NCBI RefSeq assembly: GCF_005937885.2
Contig: NZ_CP042176.1
Location: 2,971,501 to 3,035,500 of the forward strand
Origin: Bradyrhizobium sp. KBS0727
GTDB lineage: Bacteria; Pseudomonadota; Alphaproteobacteria; Rhizobiales; Xanthobacteraceae
Length of the DNA stretch: 64,000 nucleotides
Reading direction: 5' to 3'
In this document: positions 52,079-60,653 of the stretch, one piece after another
How the letters are laid out: each line of letters opens with the position of its first letter
How positions within the stretch are numbered: position 1 is the stretch's first letter
The notes under the pieces: model-generated
The model's input: only the letters and a program-made list of their open reading frames with translations
Told to the model about the DNA's origin: nothing
The model's database searches: none
Made by a program: the position numbers and the translations under genes

Positions 52079-52711
52079 TCACGGTCTAAGGGCTGCCTTG
52101 CTCTTCCGGCTCGGCCCAACCGCCGCTGCTCCGCTTTTTAGCCGCTTCGGCGCCTTGGCTACCGAGCCGGCATCTAGATGTTGCTCCAGCCCCATTGCCG
52201 CTTCGAGATGCTCGGCCAGCTTTAGTGCCAGATCACCATTGGCAGCGAGACGGGCGAGAAGCTGGGACAACAATTTGAACTCCTCGCGCGTGAGCATACC
52301 GAACAGCGCGTCATTGATCGGCCGCTGCAAGGCGGCGAGCCGGGCCAACCGGCTTACGCCCTGTTCGGTGACGGCAAGTTGTACCCGGCGCCCGTCGCTG
52401 GGATGCGCGTTCTTCTCGATCAGCCCATCCGACACCAGCTTGTTGACCTCGTTGGTGACAAAGGCTCCGCTCAGATGCAGCCAATCAGCGAGCTGGTTGA
52501 TCCCCATCGGCTCGTCAGACCTAAAATGGGTAATGGCAATCAGGATCAGATACTGGGTTGGCGACAAGCCGGCAAAGCTTGCGAACTTTGCACGGGCTGC
52601 CTCCAGGCTGCGACCGAACGCGAAGAAGTTATAGAGTAGCGCGCGAAGGGTCCGGTCGCCGTCCTTGTCGAGCAGCTCGGGTTTTGACGCCGTCAGAAGC
52701 GCATTATGCAC
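52079..52711 (-). CDS. MarR-family transcriptional regulator
   Basis: About 210 aa. Winged helix at about residues 45-115: GLSPTQYLILIAITHFRSDEPMGINQLADWLHLSGAFVTNEVNKLVSDGLIEKNAHPSDGRRVQLAVTEQG, with the DGRR wing. A Lys/Ala-rich tail ends the protein. GTG 52711 is preferred because GGGAGGGATTGCC precedes it; the frame is open to 52789. Divergent from the monooxygenase operon; the inverted repeat at 52793-52819 is its likely site, with an aromatic effector expected. Confidence 0.88.
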   Translation of the reverse strand: MHNALLTASKPELLDKDGDRTLRALLYNFFAFGRSLEAARAKFASFAGLSPTQYLILIAITHFRSDEPMGINQLADWLHLSGAFVTNEVNKLVSDGLIEKNAHPSDGRRVQLAVTEQGVSRLARLAALQRPINDALFGMLTREEFKLLSQLLARLAANGDLALKLAEHLEAAMGLEQHLDAGSVAKAPKRLKSGAAAVGPSRKSKAALRP

Positions 52712-52782
52712 GGCAATCCCTCCCGTTCTCGTTGATTCTCTTGGCATATCAGCAAACCACGCACAAAGCCCGCCGGCAAGCA

Positions 52783-52819
52783 TTGACACTACTAAGTAGC
52801 TTTGTTAGAAAGCTACTTA
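52783..52819 (+). promoter_or_regulatory. Promoter overlapped by MarR-type inverted repeat
   Basis: TTGACA (52783-52788), 17 bases, then TAGAAA (52806-52811) form a good promoter for the flavin reductase gene. TAAGTAGCTTT-GTTAG-AAAGCTACTTA (52793-52819) is a perfect 11-bp inverted repeat covering the spacer and -10 box, so bound MarR would block RNA polymerase. Confidence 0.75.
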
Positions 52820-52859
52820 TAGAAGATACATAGGGTTGGAAAATTCGGGCGGGCGTCAC

Positions 52860-53378
52860 ATGCAGGACCGTGCTTTCAGGCGTGCACTCGGGGAATTCGC
52901 GACCGGCGTGGCGGTTGTGACCGCGCGTGGCAAGGGCGAAGAACTCGTCGGCATGACCATGAGTTCGTTCAATTCCGTCTCGGTTGATCCGCCCCTCGTC
53001 CTTTTCAGCGTCGATCGAAACGCGCGAAGCCTTTCCGCGATGCTCGACGCCAAGGGCTTTGCCGTTAACGTGTTGGCCCGTGAGCAGGAAAGCATTTCCA
53101 ACCAGTTCGCGCGGGCCCTGAGCAACAAGTGGGATCAGGTCAAGACGAGCGTCGGTCATGCCGAGGCGCCCTTGATCTCCGGTGCTCTCGCTCATTTCGA
53201 ATGCGAACCCTATGCGAATTACGACGGTGGCGACCACGTCATTTTCGTTGTGCGGGTTGTTCGCTACGCATCTCACCCCGGTGCGCCTGCGCCGCTGGTT
53301 TTCTTTCGCGGCCGCTATCGCGATTTGATCGATGAAACCCAGCGCGAACCGGAATGGCCGCTGCCCATTCACTATTGA
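52860..53378 (+). CDS. Flavin reductase of a two-component monooxygenase
   Basis: 172 aa. AFRRALGEFATGVAVVTARG and MTMSSFNSVSVDPPLVLFSV are the flavin-binding motifs of the HpaC/flavin reductase-like family, ending HYASHPGAPAPLVFFRGRY-like (here RYASHPGAPAPLVFFRGRY). It reduces FMN or FAD with NAD(P)H and hands the reduced flavin to the HpaB-type oxygenase encoded 26 bases downstream. ATG 52860 begins the homology. Confidence 0.88.
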   Translation: MQDRAFRRALGEFATGVAVVTARGKGEELVGMTMSSFNSVSVDPPLVLFSVDRNARSLSAMLDAKGFAVNVLAREQESISNQFARALSNKWDQVKTSVGHAEAPLISGALAHFECEPYANYDGGDHVIFVVRVVRYASHPGAPAPLVFFRGRYRDLIDETQREPEWPLPIHY

Positions 53379-53404
53379 CTTATCAGCTTCAAACGGGAGG
53401 AACC

Positions 53405-54880
53405 ATGACACGCTCAGCGAAGGAATACCTGTCGAACCTGAAGGACGGCCGCACCATCTATATCAACGGTGATCGGGTCGCCGATGTGACGGCCCATCAT
53501 GCCTTCCGCAACGTGGCAACGTCGATGGCGGGTCTCTTCGACTTCGCCAACGCTCCGGCCAATCGCGAATTGATGACATTCGACACCGGGGCAGGGCGTG
53601 CTAATCGCATCTGGCAGCTTCCGACCTGCTATGCGGAGCTCGTGGAACGGCGCAAGGCGCTCGAGGCCTGGGCGTCGCTGCATGCGGGCTTCATGGGTCG
53701 TGCTCCTGATCATGTCGCGTCGTGCATTTCTGGTCTCTACATGGGACTCGATGTGTTCAAAGCCTACGATCCGGCCCGCGCCGGAGCTCTGGAGGCTTAC
53801 TATCGCTACGCGCGCGACAACGACCTTTACCTCACTTACGTCATCATCAATCCGCAGGCGGACCGCTCGAAGGAGGCCAGCGAACAGGCAGATCCCTTCC
53901 TGACCGCGGGTGTTGTCGATCGTGACGCGGAAGGCATCACGATCCGCGGCGCCAAGATGCTCGCCACGGGCGGCGTCGTCGCCGACGAGGTTTTCGTCAC
54001 GACCATCCAGCCGATGCGCCCGGGTGAAGAACGCTATGCGATGTCCTTCGCTATTCCGATGAATACGAAGGGCCTGAAACTGCTCTCGCGCAAGTCCTAC
54101 GAGGATGCGGCCCGCGCGGTGTTCGACAATCCGCTCGCCAGCCGTTTCGACGAGAATGACTCGGTCCTCTACTTCGATGACGTGAAGGTTCCGTGGGATC
54201 GCGTCTTCATCGAAGGCAACGTCGAAATGTGCCAGAAGCAGTTTCACGCGACGCCTTGCCACGTCTACCAGAACTATCAGGCGATGGTTCGTTTGAACGT
54301 CAAGCTCAAGTTCCTGACCGGTCTTGCCCACCGCACCGCCGAGATGAACGGTGTCACCCAGTTCCCACAGGTTCGTGAGATGCTCGGACAGCTCGCCGCC
54401 GAAACGGGAATGGTGGATGCGCTGGTCGCGGCGATGGAAGCCAAGGGCGCACAAGTCGGCGCCTATTTCGTCCCGGACCGGCACACGCTTTACGCGGCGC
54501 AGGTGCTGACGCAGCAACTCTATCCGCGCATCGTCAACACGCTGCGGGAACTGGCTGGCGGCGGCATGATCATGCTGCCTTCATCGGTCGCCGATTTCGC
54601 CAATCCGGAAATCGCCGCCCTGATCGACAAGACGCAGCAATCGCCGAAGGCGAATTCGCGTGACAGGGTCAAGTTCTACAAGCTCGCATGGGATGCCGTC
54701 GGATCCGAATTCGGCTCGCGCCATCAGCAATACGAGATGTTCTATTCCGGCGCGACCTTTGTCACCAAGGGTCATTCCTATCGCACCTACGACTGGGCGG
54801 GCGCGGACAAGCTCGTTCAGGGCATGCTCGATTCCTACGACGTGAACGGCGTCGTCGCCGCGACCTCGAAGGCAGCTTAA
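53405..54880 (+). CDS. HpaB-type 4-hydroxyphenylacetate 3-monooxygenase-family oxygenase
   Basis: 491 aa, full length for the family. YLSNLKDGRTIYINGDRV is the N-terminal signature; GFMGRAPDHVASCISG, ADPFLTAGVVDRDAEGITIRGAKMLATGG and VLYFDDVKVPWDRVFIEG are further family blocks. These enzymes use FADH2 and O2 to hydroxylate a phenol ortho to its hydroxyl. GGGAGGAACC precedes the ATG. Substrate is open: the pathway genes around it do not include a homoprotocatechuate route. Confidence 0.9.
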   Translation: MTRSAKEYLSNLKDGRTIYINGDRVADVTAHHAFRNVATSMAGLFDFANAPANRELMTFDTGAGRANRIWQLPTCYAELVERRKALEAWASLHAGFMGRAPDHVASCISGLYMGLDVFKAYDPARAGALEAYYRYARDNDLYLTYVIINPQADRSKEASEQADPFLTAGVVDRDAEGITIRGAKMLATGGVVADEVFVTTIQPMRPGEERYAMSFAIPMNTKGLKLLSRKSYEDAARAVFDNPLASRFDENDSVLYFDDVKVPWDRVFIEGNVEMCQKQFHATPCHVYQNYQAMVRLNVKLKFLTGLAHRTAEMNGVTQFPQVREMLGQLAAETGMVDALVAAMEAKGAQVGAYFVPDRHTLYAAQVLTQQLYPRIVNTLRELAGGGMIMLPSSVADFANPEIAALIDKTQQSPKANSRDRVKFYKLAWDAVGSEFGSRHQQYEMFYSGATFVTKGHSYRTYDWAGADKLVQGMLDSYDVNGVVAATSKAA

Positions 54881-54904
54881 TCACCCAAACCAGGAGACGG
54901 TAAA

Positions 54905-55285
54905 ATGCCGGTCAATAAAAAGCACGACGAGTTCTACACGCTGGACATGAACAGCGGCTGGGAAACCCCGGCCGGCTATCCCGCCGGGATTCAGCAGAAG
55001 ATCCTGTCCGGCGGACTGGACGAAGACAACCGGCGCGGCACGCGCACGCGGCTGCTGCGTTTCGCGCCGGGCGTCTATACGACCGCGCCGTTCTCCCATG
55101 AGTATTGGGAAGAGGTCTATCTGGTCTCGGGCGACCTGATCGTCGGCAATGACGACAAGGGGCAGGGTGGCAAGAGTTTCCCGCCCAACACCTATGCATG
55201 CCGCCCGCCGCACGCGGCCCATGGGCCCTTCAAGTCGGTCAACGGCTGCCTGCTCATGGAAATACATTATTTCGATCCGGTGTGA
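54905..55285 (+). CDS. Cupin-domain protein of the monooxygenase operon
   Basis: 126 aa. TTAPFSHEYWEEVYLVSGDLIVGNDD holds the first cupin motif (His, two Glu) and PPNTYACRPPHAAHGPF the second (His), so a metal site is plausible, as in ChrR-like cupins. It lies 24 bases after the oxygenase gene and may act on the hydroxylated product or sense it. Activity not predictable. Confidence 0.78.
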   Translation: MPVNKKHDEFYTLDMNSGWETPAGYPAGIQQKILSGGLDEDNRRGTRTRLLRFAPGVYTTAPFSHEYWEEVYLVSGDLIVGNDDKGQGGKSFPPNTYACRPPHAAHGPFKSVNGCLLMEIHYFDPV

Positions 55286-55350
55286 GTCCGAACGGCATCC
55301 ACGGTCGCGCTCGATCAATCGCCAAGGTCATTACAACAGGGGGAATGTCA

Positions 55351-56645
55351 TGAAGTTTACAGCTTGCCTGTCTGCGCTTGCGCTCACGGCTGGTATCGCG
55401 TCGACGGCGCCTGTCGCAGCGCAGGAGAAGCCGAGTTCTTTGGGGCTCGGTATCTTCACGTTCACTTCGGGTCCTGCTGCTGCTTATGGCATGCCCGGCA
55501 AGAACGCGGCCGATCTGATGATCGACGACATCAATGCCAAGGGCGGCATCGAGGGCGTGCCGGTGACACCTATCTACGTTGACGAAGCGCAAGGCGCGCA
55601 AGGCGTCATCGCGGAGTATCGGCGCCTGGCCGGCGATCCGAAAAACCAGGTGATGGTGGCGGCGCTGTCGAGCGCGAACTGTTTGGCGCTGGCGCCGATC
55701 GCGGAGCAACTGGAGGTTCCGACTGTCGGCTGGAATTGCGATACGCACCAGTTGCTGATTGACGGCAAGAGCAAATACGTGTTTCGCCCCAACGGCAATA
55801 CCATTCCCGAGTTCATCGCCTATGCGATCTATCTCCTTGACCGGAAGCCGGACGTAAAGACCGTCGCGATCATCAACCCGGACTATGCCTTCGGGCACGA
55901 CGGCGCAAATATATTCAAGGCGGCGCTGAAGGCGTTGAAGCCGGATATCGAAGTCGTGGCGGAGCTCTTTCCGAAGCTGGGCTCGCCGAACTATCAGACC
56001 GAGATTTCGCGCCTGTCCACCGCGCATCCGGATGTCGTCTTCTCCAATCTTTGGGGCGCCGACCTCGAAAACTTCGTGCGGCAGGCCGAGCCGCGAGGCC
56101 TGTTCGCCTCGAGCCAGGTCATCCTAGCGCTCGGCGAGACCGTGCTTCAGCGCGTGGCGTTGCCAGACGGCGTGATCGTTGGCGTGCTGGGCGATGGCTG
56201 GTGGATGTCGCCCGACGCAAAGGCCAATCCGGAGACGGTAAAATTCGCCGAAGCCTACAAGGCGCGGTTCGGCGAGTACCCGGTGTTCCCGTCGATCAAG
56301 ATGGCCAATGCGTTGATCTATGTGAAAGCGGCCTACAAGGCGGCGATGCAGAAGAATGGCGGCAAGTGGCCGAGCCGTGCGGAAATCGCGCAAGCGATGA
56401 CGGGAAGTACGGTCACGACCCTCACCGGCAAGACGCAAACGCGCGCCGATAATGACGGTCTCGTCGACCAAATCGTCGGGGTCACGGTCAAGTCGCCGGA
56501 CAAAGCGTTCCCTGTGATCGGGAACATGGTCCGTTACAAGGGCGACAGCCTAATGCCGGTGGCCGGACAGGATCCGATCGCCTGGATCTCAACGCTGAAG
56601 CCTGAATTCGTGAAAACCCTGCCTCAGCCAGGAAGCTACAAGTAG
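55351..56645 (+). CDS. Branched-chain-type ABC transporter periplasmic receptor
   Basis: 431 aa with signal peptide (CLSALALTAGIASTAPVAAQ). FTFTSGPAAAYGMPGKNAADLMIDDINAKGGIEG and INPDYAFGHDGANIFKAALK match Liv-type (family 6) receptors. These often bind aromatic acids or amides rather than leucine. GGGGGAATGTC precedes ATG 55351. It heads the transport part of the operon (livH-M-G-F follow). Confidence 0.88.
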
Positions 56646-56691
56646 CCGTTTAATCTCTCTTTTGTCGTAGCTAATCCCAGCAGGTGGGCCG

Positions 56692-57591
56692 ATGTCGAAT
56701 ACAGTCATCCCGTTGCTGCTAGACAGCCTCGCCAGCGCCGCGTTGATCTTCTTCGCGGCGGTTGGCCTGACGCTGGTGTTTAGCGTACTTCGCGTGCTCA
56801 ATGTCGCGCACGGCAGTCTCTATTCGATCGGCGCCTATGTCGCGGCATCGACCTGCCTCTTCGTCGCGAGCAGGCAGTTCAGCCCGTATTTGTCATTCCT
56901 GGCGCTGTTGTTTAGCGCGGTTTTTGTCGCAGCAATATTCGGTCCGCTGGTCGAGCGGACCTTGATCCGATGGACCTATGGAAAGTCGGAAGCGGTTCAG
57001 ATCCTGATCACCTTCGGGCTCTTCCTGATCCTCGAAGACCTGCAGCGCATGATATTCGGCGTGCAATCGCTCTATGAGGACGCGCCGGTCCGGCTGCTCG
57101 GCACATCCCGGATTGGCGGTATCGTCTATCTGAACTACCAGATCGTGCTGATCGGAATGGCGTTCCTCGTCGTTTTCGGTCTTCGGCTGCTGATCAAGCA
57201 CACCCGGCTCGGGCGGCTGATCACGGCAGTGGTGGCCGATCGCGAGATGGCGCAGTCGATCGGCATCGACACCAATCGAATATTCATTCTGGCGTTCTCG
57301 CTTGGTGTGTTCCTGGCAGCGCTGGGAGGAGCCCTGGCGATGCCGACCTCTGGCGTCTCGCCGGGATTGGGTGCGGATACCATGGTCCTCGCATTTGCCG
57401 TCGCAGCCATCGGCGGTCTCGGTCAGATCGAGGGCGCCGCGGTGGCCTCGCTCATCGTGGGATTTGCGCGTGTGCTGGCCATCTATTTTGTGCCGTCGCT
57501 GGACGCGGTGGCTCCCTACGCGGCGATGCTGATTGTCCTGCTCATTCGTCCCTACGGCCTGTTCGGGTCGGTCGCGGCCAGGAGAATATGA
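56692..57591 (+). CDS. ABC transporter permease, LivH type
   Basis: 299 aa, about eight membrane helices. VLNVAHGSLYSIGAYVAA and the cytoplasmic loop IKHTRLGRLITAVVADREMAQSIGIDTNRIF are the LivH signature and the EAA-like loop that touches the ATPases. Its stop overlaps the ATG of the next permease. Inner membrane component of the importer for an unknown, probably aromatic, substrate. Confidence 0.9.
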   Translation: MSNTVIPLLLDSLASAALIFFAAVGLTLVFSVLRVLNVAHGSLYSIGAYVAASTCLFVASRQFSPYLSFLALLFSAVFVAAIFGPLVERTLIRWTYGKSEAVQILITFGLFLILEDLQRMIFGVQSLYEDAPVRLLGTSRIGGIVYLNYQIVLIGMAFLVVFGLRLLIKHTRLGRLITAVVADREMAQSIGIDTNRIFILAFSLGVFLAALGGALAMPTSGVSPGLGADTMVLAFAVAAIGGLGQIEGAAVASLIVGFARVLAIYFVPSLDAVAPYAAMLIVLLIRPYGLFGSVAARRI

Positions 57592-58514
57592 TGCGTGTGG
57601 TTCTTGCCGCCGCGACCGTTGTTGTCCTCGCGGCCTCGCCGCTTCTGGCACCGTGGCTTCAGTTCGTCCTGACGCTCGCGATCGCCAAGGGCTTCGCGGC
57701 GCTCGGCGTTGCCGTCCTGCTTCGCGCCGGGCTCATCTCGATCGGTCACGCCATGTTCTATGCCGCGAGTGCCTATGGCGTCGCGTTCCTGGCGGGATCC
57801 GGTGTCGGCGACTTCGCGACCCTCCTGGTTTTCTCTGTCCTGATCGCAGCCTTGACGGGCGCGATCGTAGGCGCATTCCTGATTCGCTATCGCGCGATCT
57901 TCTTCGCGATGCTGAATCTCGCCGTTTCGATGGTCGTCTACGCCCTGTTCGCCAAGCTCTACGGCATCACGGGGGGATCGGACGGAATGGTTGTGCCCAT
58001 TCCGCGCGTTTTTGGTATCGCGCTCAGCGAGCCTGCTTTCAAGAGCGTCCTGTTCTATCTCAGCCTGACGCTGATGGTGCTCGTTGGCCTTGGCGTCCAT
58101 CGCTATCTGGATAGTCCGCTCGGCCACGCGCTGTCGGCGGTCCATACCAACGAGATCCGCCTCGAGTATCTCGGGATTCCCGTTTGGGCCGTCCTTCTGA
58201 TCGCCTACACTCTTTCTGCCGCGCTGGCTGGGCTTGGCGGCGCGATTGCGGGCTTTGCCATCGGACGTGTCGTGCCTGACTTCGCGTTCTGGACCGCTTC
58301 CGGACAGCTCGTGCTGGTCGCCGTCCTCGGCGGCATCGGCGGTGTGCCGGGCGCCTTCATCGGCGCACTGTTCCTCGAACTGCTCCACGCGGCTGCCGTC
58401 ACGGTGACGGAGGCCTGGAATCTGATTGTCGGCGCTGCGCTGATTGCCGTTATCATGTTCATGCCAAAAGGCCTTTACGGGCTTTTCGCACGCGAAGAGG
58501 GGGCAGGCCGATGA
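57588..58514 (+). CDS. ABC transporter permease, LivM type
   Basis: 308 aa. LRAGLISIGHAMFYAASAYG and GHALSAVHTNEIRLEYLGIPVWAV (read as LGHALSAVHTNEIRLEYLGI) are LivM signatures; about nine hydrophobic segments. Two adjacent ATGs (57588, 57591) overlap the livH stop, and its own stop overlaps the LivG-type ATG. Confidence 0.9.
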   Translation: MMRVVLAAATVVVLAASPLLAPWLQFVLTLAIAKGFAALGVAVLLRAGLISIGHAMFYAASAYGVAFLAGSGVGDFATLLVFSVLIAALTGAIVGAFLIRYRAIFFAMLNLAVSMVVYALFAKLYGITGGSDGMVVPIPRVFGIALSEPAFKSVLFYLSLTLMVLVGLGVHRYLDSPLGHALSAVHTNEIRLEYLGIPVWAVLLIAYTLSAALAGLGGAIAGFAIGRVVPDFAFWTASGQLVLVAVLGGIGGVPGAFIGALFLELLHAAAVTVTEAWNLIVGAALIAVIMFMPKGLYGLFAREEGAGR

Positions 58515-59257
58515 AGCAGCCTATCCTCGAAGCCAGGGACCTTCATGTCGGGTTCAACGGCGTCAAAGCAGCCGACGGCGTGAACCTCGAAATTTACGAC
58601 GGGGAATTCCTCGCGGTCATCGGGCCGAACGGCTCGGGCAAGACGACCCTTCTGAATCTCTGTACAGGTTACGTTCGGCCACGGTCGGGAAGCGTTCATC
58701 TCGATGGCCGGGACATCACCCGTCTCACGCCGCGCGCGATAGCGCGCCGGGGTGTTGCGCGTGCGTTCCAGATTCCGCAGCTTTTCTCCGCCCAGCGCGT
58801 CATCGACAACATGATGCTGGCGCTGGCCGCGAAAAACGGCATGTGGACGGTCGTCCGTCCGCTCGAGACCGCGGCCCGGCGCGAGGAGGCGGAGGCGCTG
58901 CTCGGCCTGGTCGGGCTGGCCGATGACAAAAGCCGCATCAGCAATACCTTGCCTGAAGGCCATCGAAAACTGCTCGACATCGCTGTGGCGCTGGCGCTGA
59001 AGCCACGGCTGCTGCTGCTGGACGAGCCGACCAGCGGTGTGAGCGCGCTGGAACGTTTTCCGTTGATGGAGGCGTTGATGGGCGCGCTTCGGCAGCGGCA
59101 GATCACAGCGCTCTTTGTCGAGCACGACATGGATGTGGTCGCCCGCTACGCCAACCGCGTTCTGGTGTGGAACGCGGGGAAGATCATGGCCGAGGGACAT
59201 CCGGACGATGTCTTCAGGGATCCGAGGGTTTTGCAAAGTGTCGTGGGGGTGGCGTGA
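58511..59257 (+). CDS. ABC transporter ATPase, LivG type
   Basis: 248 aa. GPNGSGKTTLLNLCTGYVRP is the P-loop and LLLLDEPTSGVS Walker B. The signature loop reads LPEGHRKLLDIAVAL in place of the usual LS-GQ form, an uncommon variant though the helix after it is normal. ATGA overlap with the permease gene, TGATG overlap with the next ATPase. Confidence 0.9.
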   Translation: MKQPILEARDLHVGFNGVKAADGVNLEIYDGEFLAVIGPNGSGKTTLLNLCTGYVRPRSGSVHLDGRDITRLTPRAIARRGVARAFQIPQLFSAQRVIDNMMLALAAKNGMWTVVRPLETAARREEAEALLGLVGLADDKSRISNTLPEGHRKLLDIAVALALKPRLLLLDEPTSGVSALERFPLMEALMGALRQRQITALFVEHDMDVVARYANRVLVWNAGKIMAEGHPDDVFRDPRVLQSVVGVA

Positions 59258-59925
59258 TGCTGAGCCTCGATAAAGTGCAGGTTTCGATCGAAGGCGTTCG
59301 CGTGCTGCGCAATGTCAGTTGCGAGATCGTCGAGAAGAAGACCACCGTGTTGATCGGCCGTAACGGCGCCGGAAAAACCACCACGCTGCGCGCGATCATG
59401 GGCCTGCTGACCCTGGACGCCGGCGCGATCCATCTTGACGCGGACGATCTTGTCAACTCGCCGGCCCATCATCGCGCGCAGGCCGGAATCGGCTACGCGC
59501 CGGAAGATCGCCGTCTGGTTGCCGAAATGAGCGTCGAGGAGAACATCGTGCTCCCGGCGCTGGCGCTGAAGTTGGACAAGATAGAAAGCAGACGCCGGCT
59601 CGACGAAGTCTACACCCTGCTGCCTCAGCTGCATGTGATGCGGGGGAGGCCGGGAGGCGGCGTCTCCGGCGGTCAGGGCAAGATGGTCGCGCTCGGCCGG
59701 GCTCTCATGATCGCGCGCAAGGTGTTGCTTCTTGATGAGCCGTTCCAGGGGTTGGCGCCGGCACTGGCGCTGGACTACGCACGCACCCTTGGCGAACTGC
59801 GCAAGCACCGGCCGGAACTTGCCCTGCTCATCACCGAGTCGAGTCCCGCGCTGCTCGACAAGATTGCCGACCGGACGTTGCAAATCGAACGCGGCGAGAT
59901 TTTCACCAAACCTACGGAAGCATGA
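59257..59925 (+). CDS. ABC transporter ATPase, LivF type
   Basis: 222 aa. IGRNGAGKTTTLRAIMGL is the P-loop, VSGGQGKMVALGRALM the signature, VLLLDEPFQGLAPAL Walker B, and GIGYAPEDRRLVAEMSVEENI the LivF-type Q-loop region. It pairs with the LivG-type subunit as the motor of the importer. Confidence 0.9.
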   Translation: MLSLDKVQVSIEGVRVLRNVSCEIVEKKTTVLIGRNGAGKTTTLRAIMGLLTLDAGAIHLDADDLVNSPAHHRAQAGIGYAPEDRRLVAEMSVEENIVLPALALKLDKIESRRRLDEVYTLLPQLHVMRGRPGGGVSGGQGKMVALGRALMIARKVLLLDEPFQGLAPALALDYARTLGELRKHRPELALLITESSPALLDKIADRTLQIERGEIFTKPTEA

Positions 59926-59934
59926 GGAAGCCAG

Positions 59935-60618
59935 ATGTTCCTGCAATTCAATCGCATTGCAAGAGACCGAAACGACCGCGTCGGTGTCGAGATCGATTCG
60001 TTGATCATTGCCGGATGGGCGGGCAGGAATGCCGCCGCGATTGAACATCATATCGAGGAGCTCGCCGCGCTCGGTATCCCGCGCCCCTCGACCACACCGC
60101 TCTACTACCGCGTAGCAGCTCAGACAATGACGCAATCAAGCCGTTTGGTCGTGCTCGGCCCGGACAGTTCGGGTGAGGTGGAGCCAGTCGTTGTCGCCAT
60201 GGCCGATGGGCTCTGGATCGGCATCGGGTCCGACCACACCGACCGCAAGGCCGAGGCCTCGGGCATTGCCTTGTCGAAGCAGCTTTGCGGTAAGCCGGTC
60301 GGAGCGCAACTATGGTCCTATGCCGACGTCGAAGGTCACTGGGATGAGCTGGTCATCCGGTCATGGGCGACGATCAACGGCGAGCGGCTTCTCTATCAGG
60401 ACAGCCCGATTTCGGCGCTGAGGACGCCTCGCGATCTCATTCGGAGACAGACCGGCACGGATGCGCTTCCGGCCGGCACGTTGATGTTCTGCGGCACGCC
60501 TGGCGCCATCGGGGGAATTCGACCAGGAACGCGCTTCGAGATGGAAATTATGGACCCGATCCTGAAGCGTTCCCTGACGCACGCTTACGACATCGACGTG
60601 CTGCCCGTTGTCTCCTGA
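59935..60618 (+). CDS. DUF2848 protein, FAH-like fold predicted
   Basis: 227 aa. GIGSDHTDRKAEASGIALSKQLCGKPVG is the DUF2848 hallmark, and GTLMFCGTPGAIGGIRPGTRFEMEIMDP resembles the metal-site end of fumarylacetoacetate hydrolase proteins. FAH-fold enzymes split carbon-carbon bonds of ring-cleavage products, which would suit an aromatic pathway. It lies 10 bases after the ATPase gene in the same operon. Activity inferred from fold only. Confidence 0.78.
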   Translation: MFLQFNRIARDRNDRVGVEIDSLIIAGWAGRNAAAIEHHIEELAALGIPRPSTTPLYYRVAAQTMTQSSRLVVLGPDSSGEVEPVVVAMADGLWIGIGSDHTDRKAEASGIALSKQLCGKPVGAQLWSYADVEGHWDELVIRSWATINGERLLYQDSPISALRTPRDLIRRQTGTDALPAGTLMFCGTPGAIGGIRPGTRFEMEIMDPILKRSLTHAYDIDVLPVVS

Positions 60619-60653
60619 CGTCGCCGTTTCCACGCTATCCAGGGATAGTGCCT

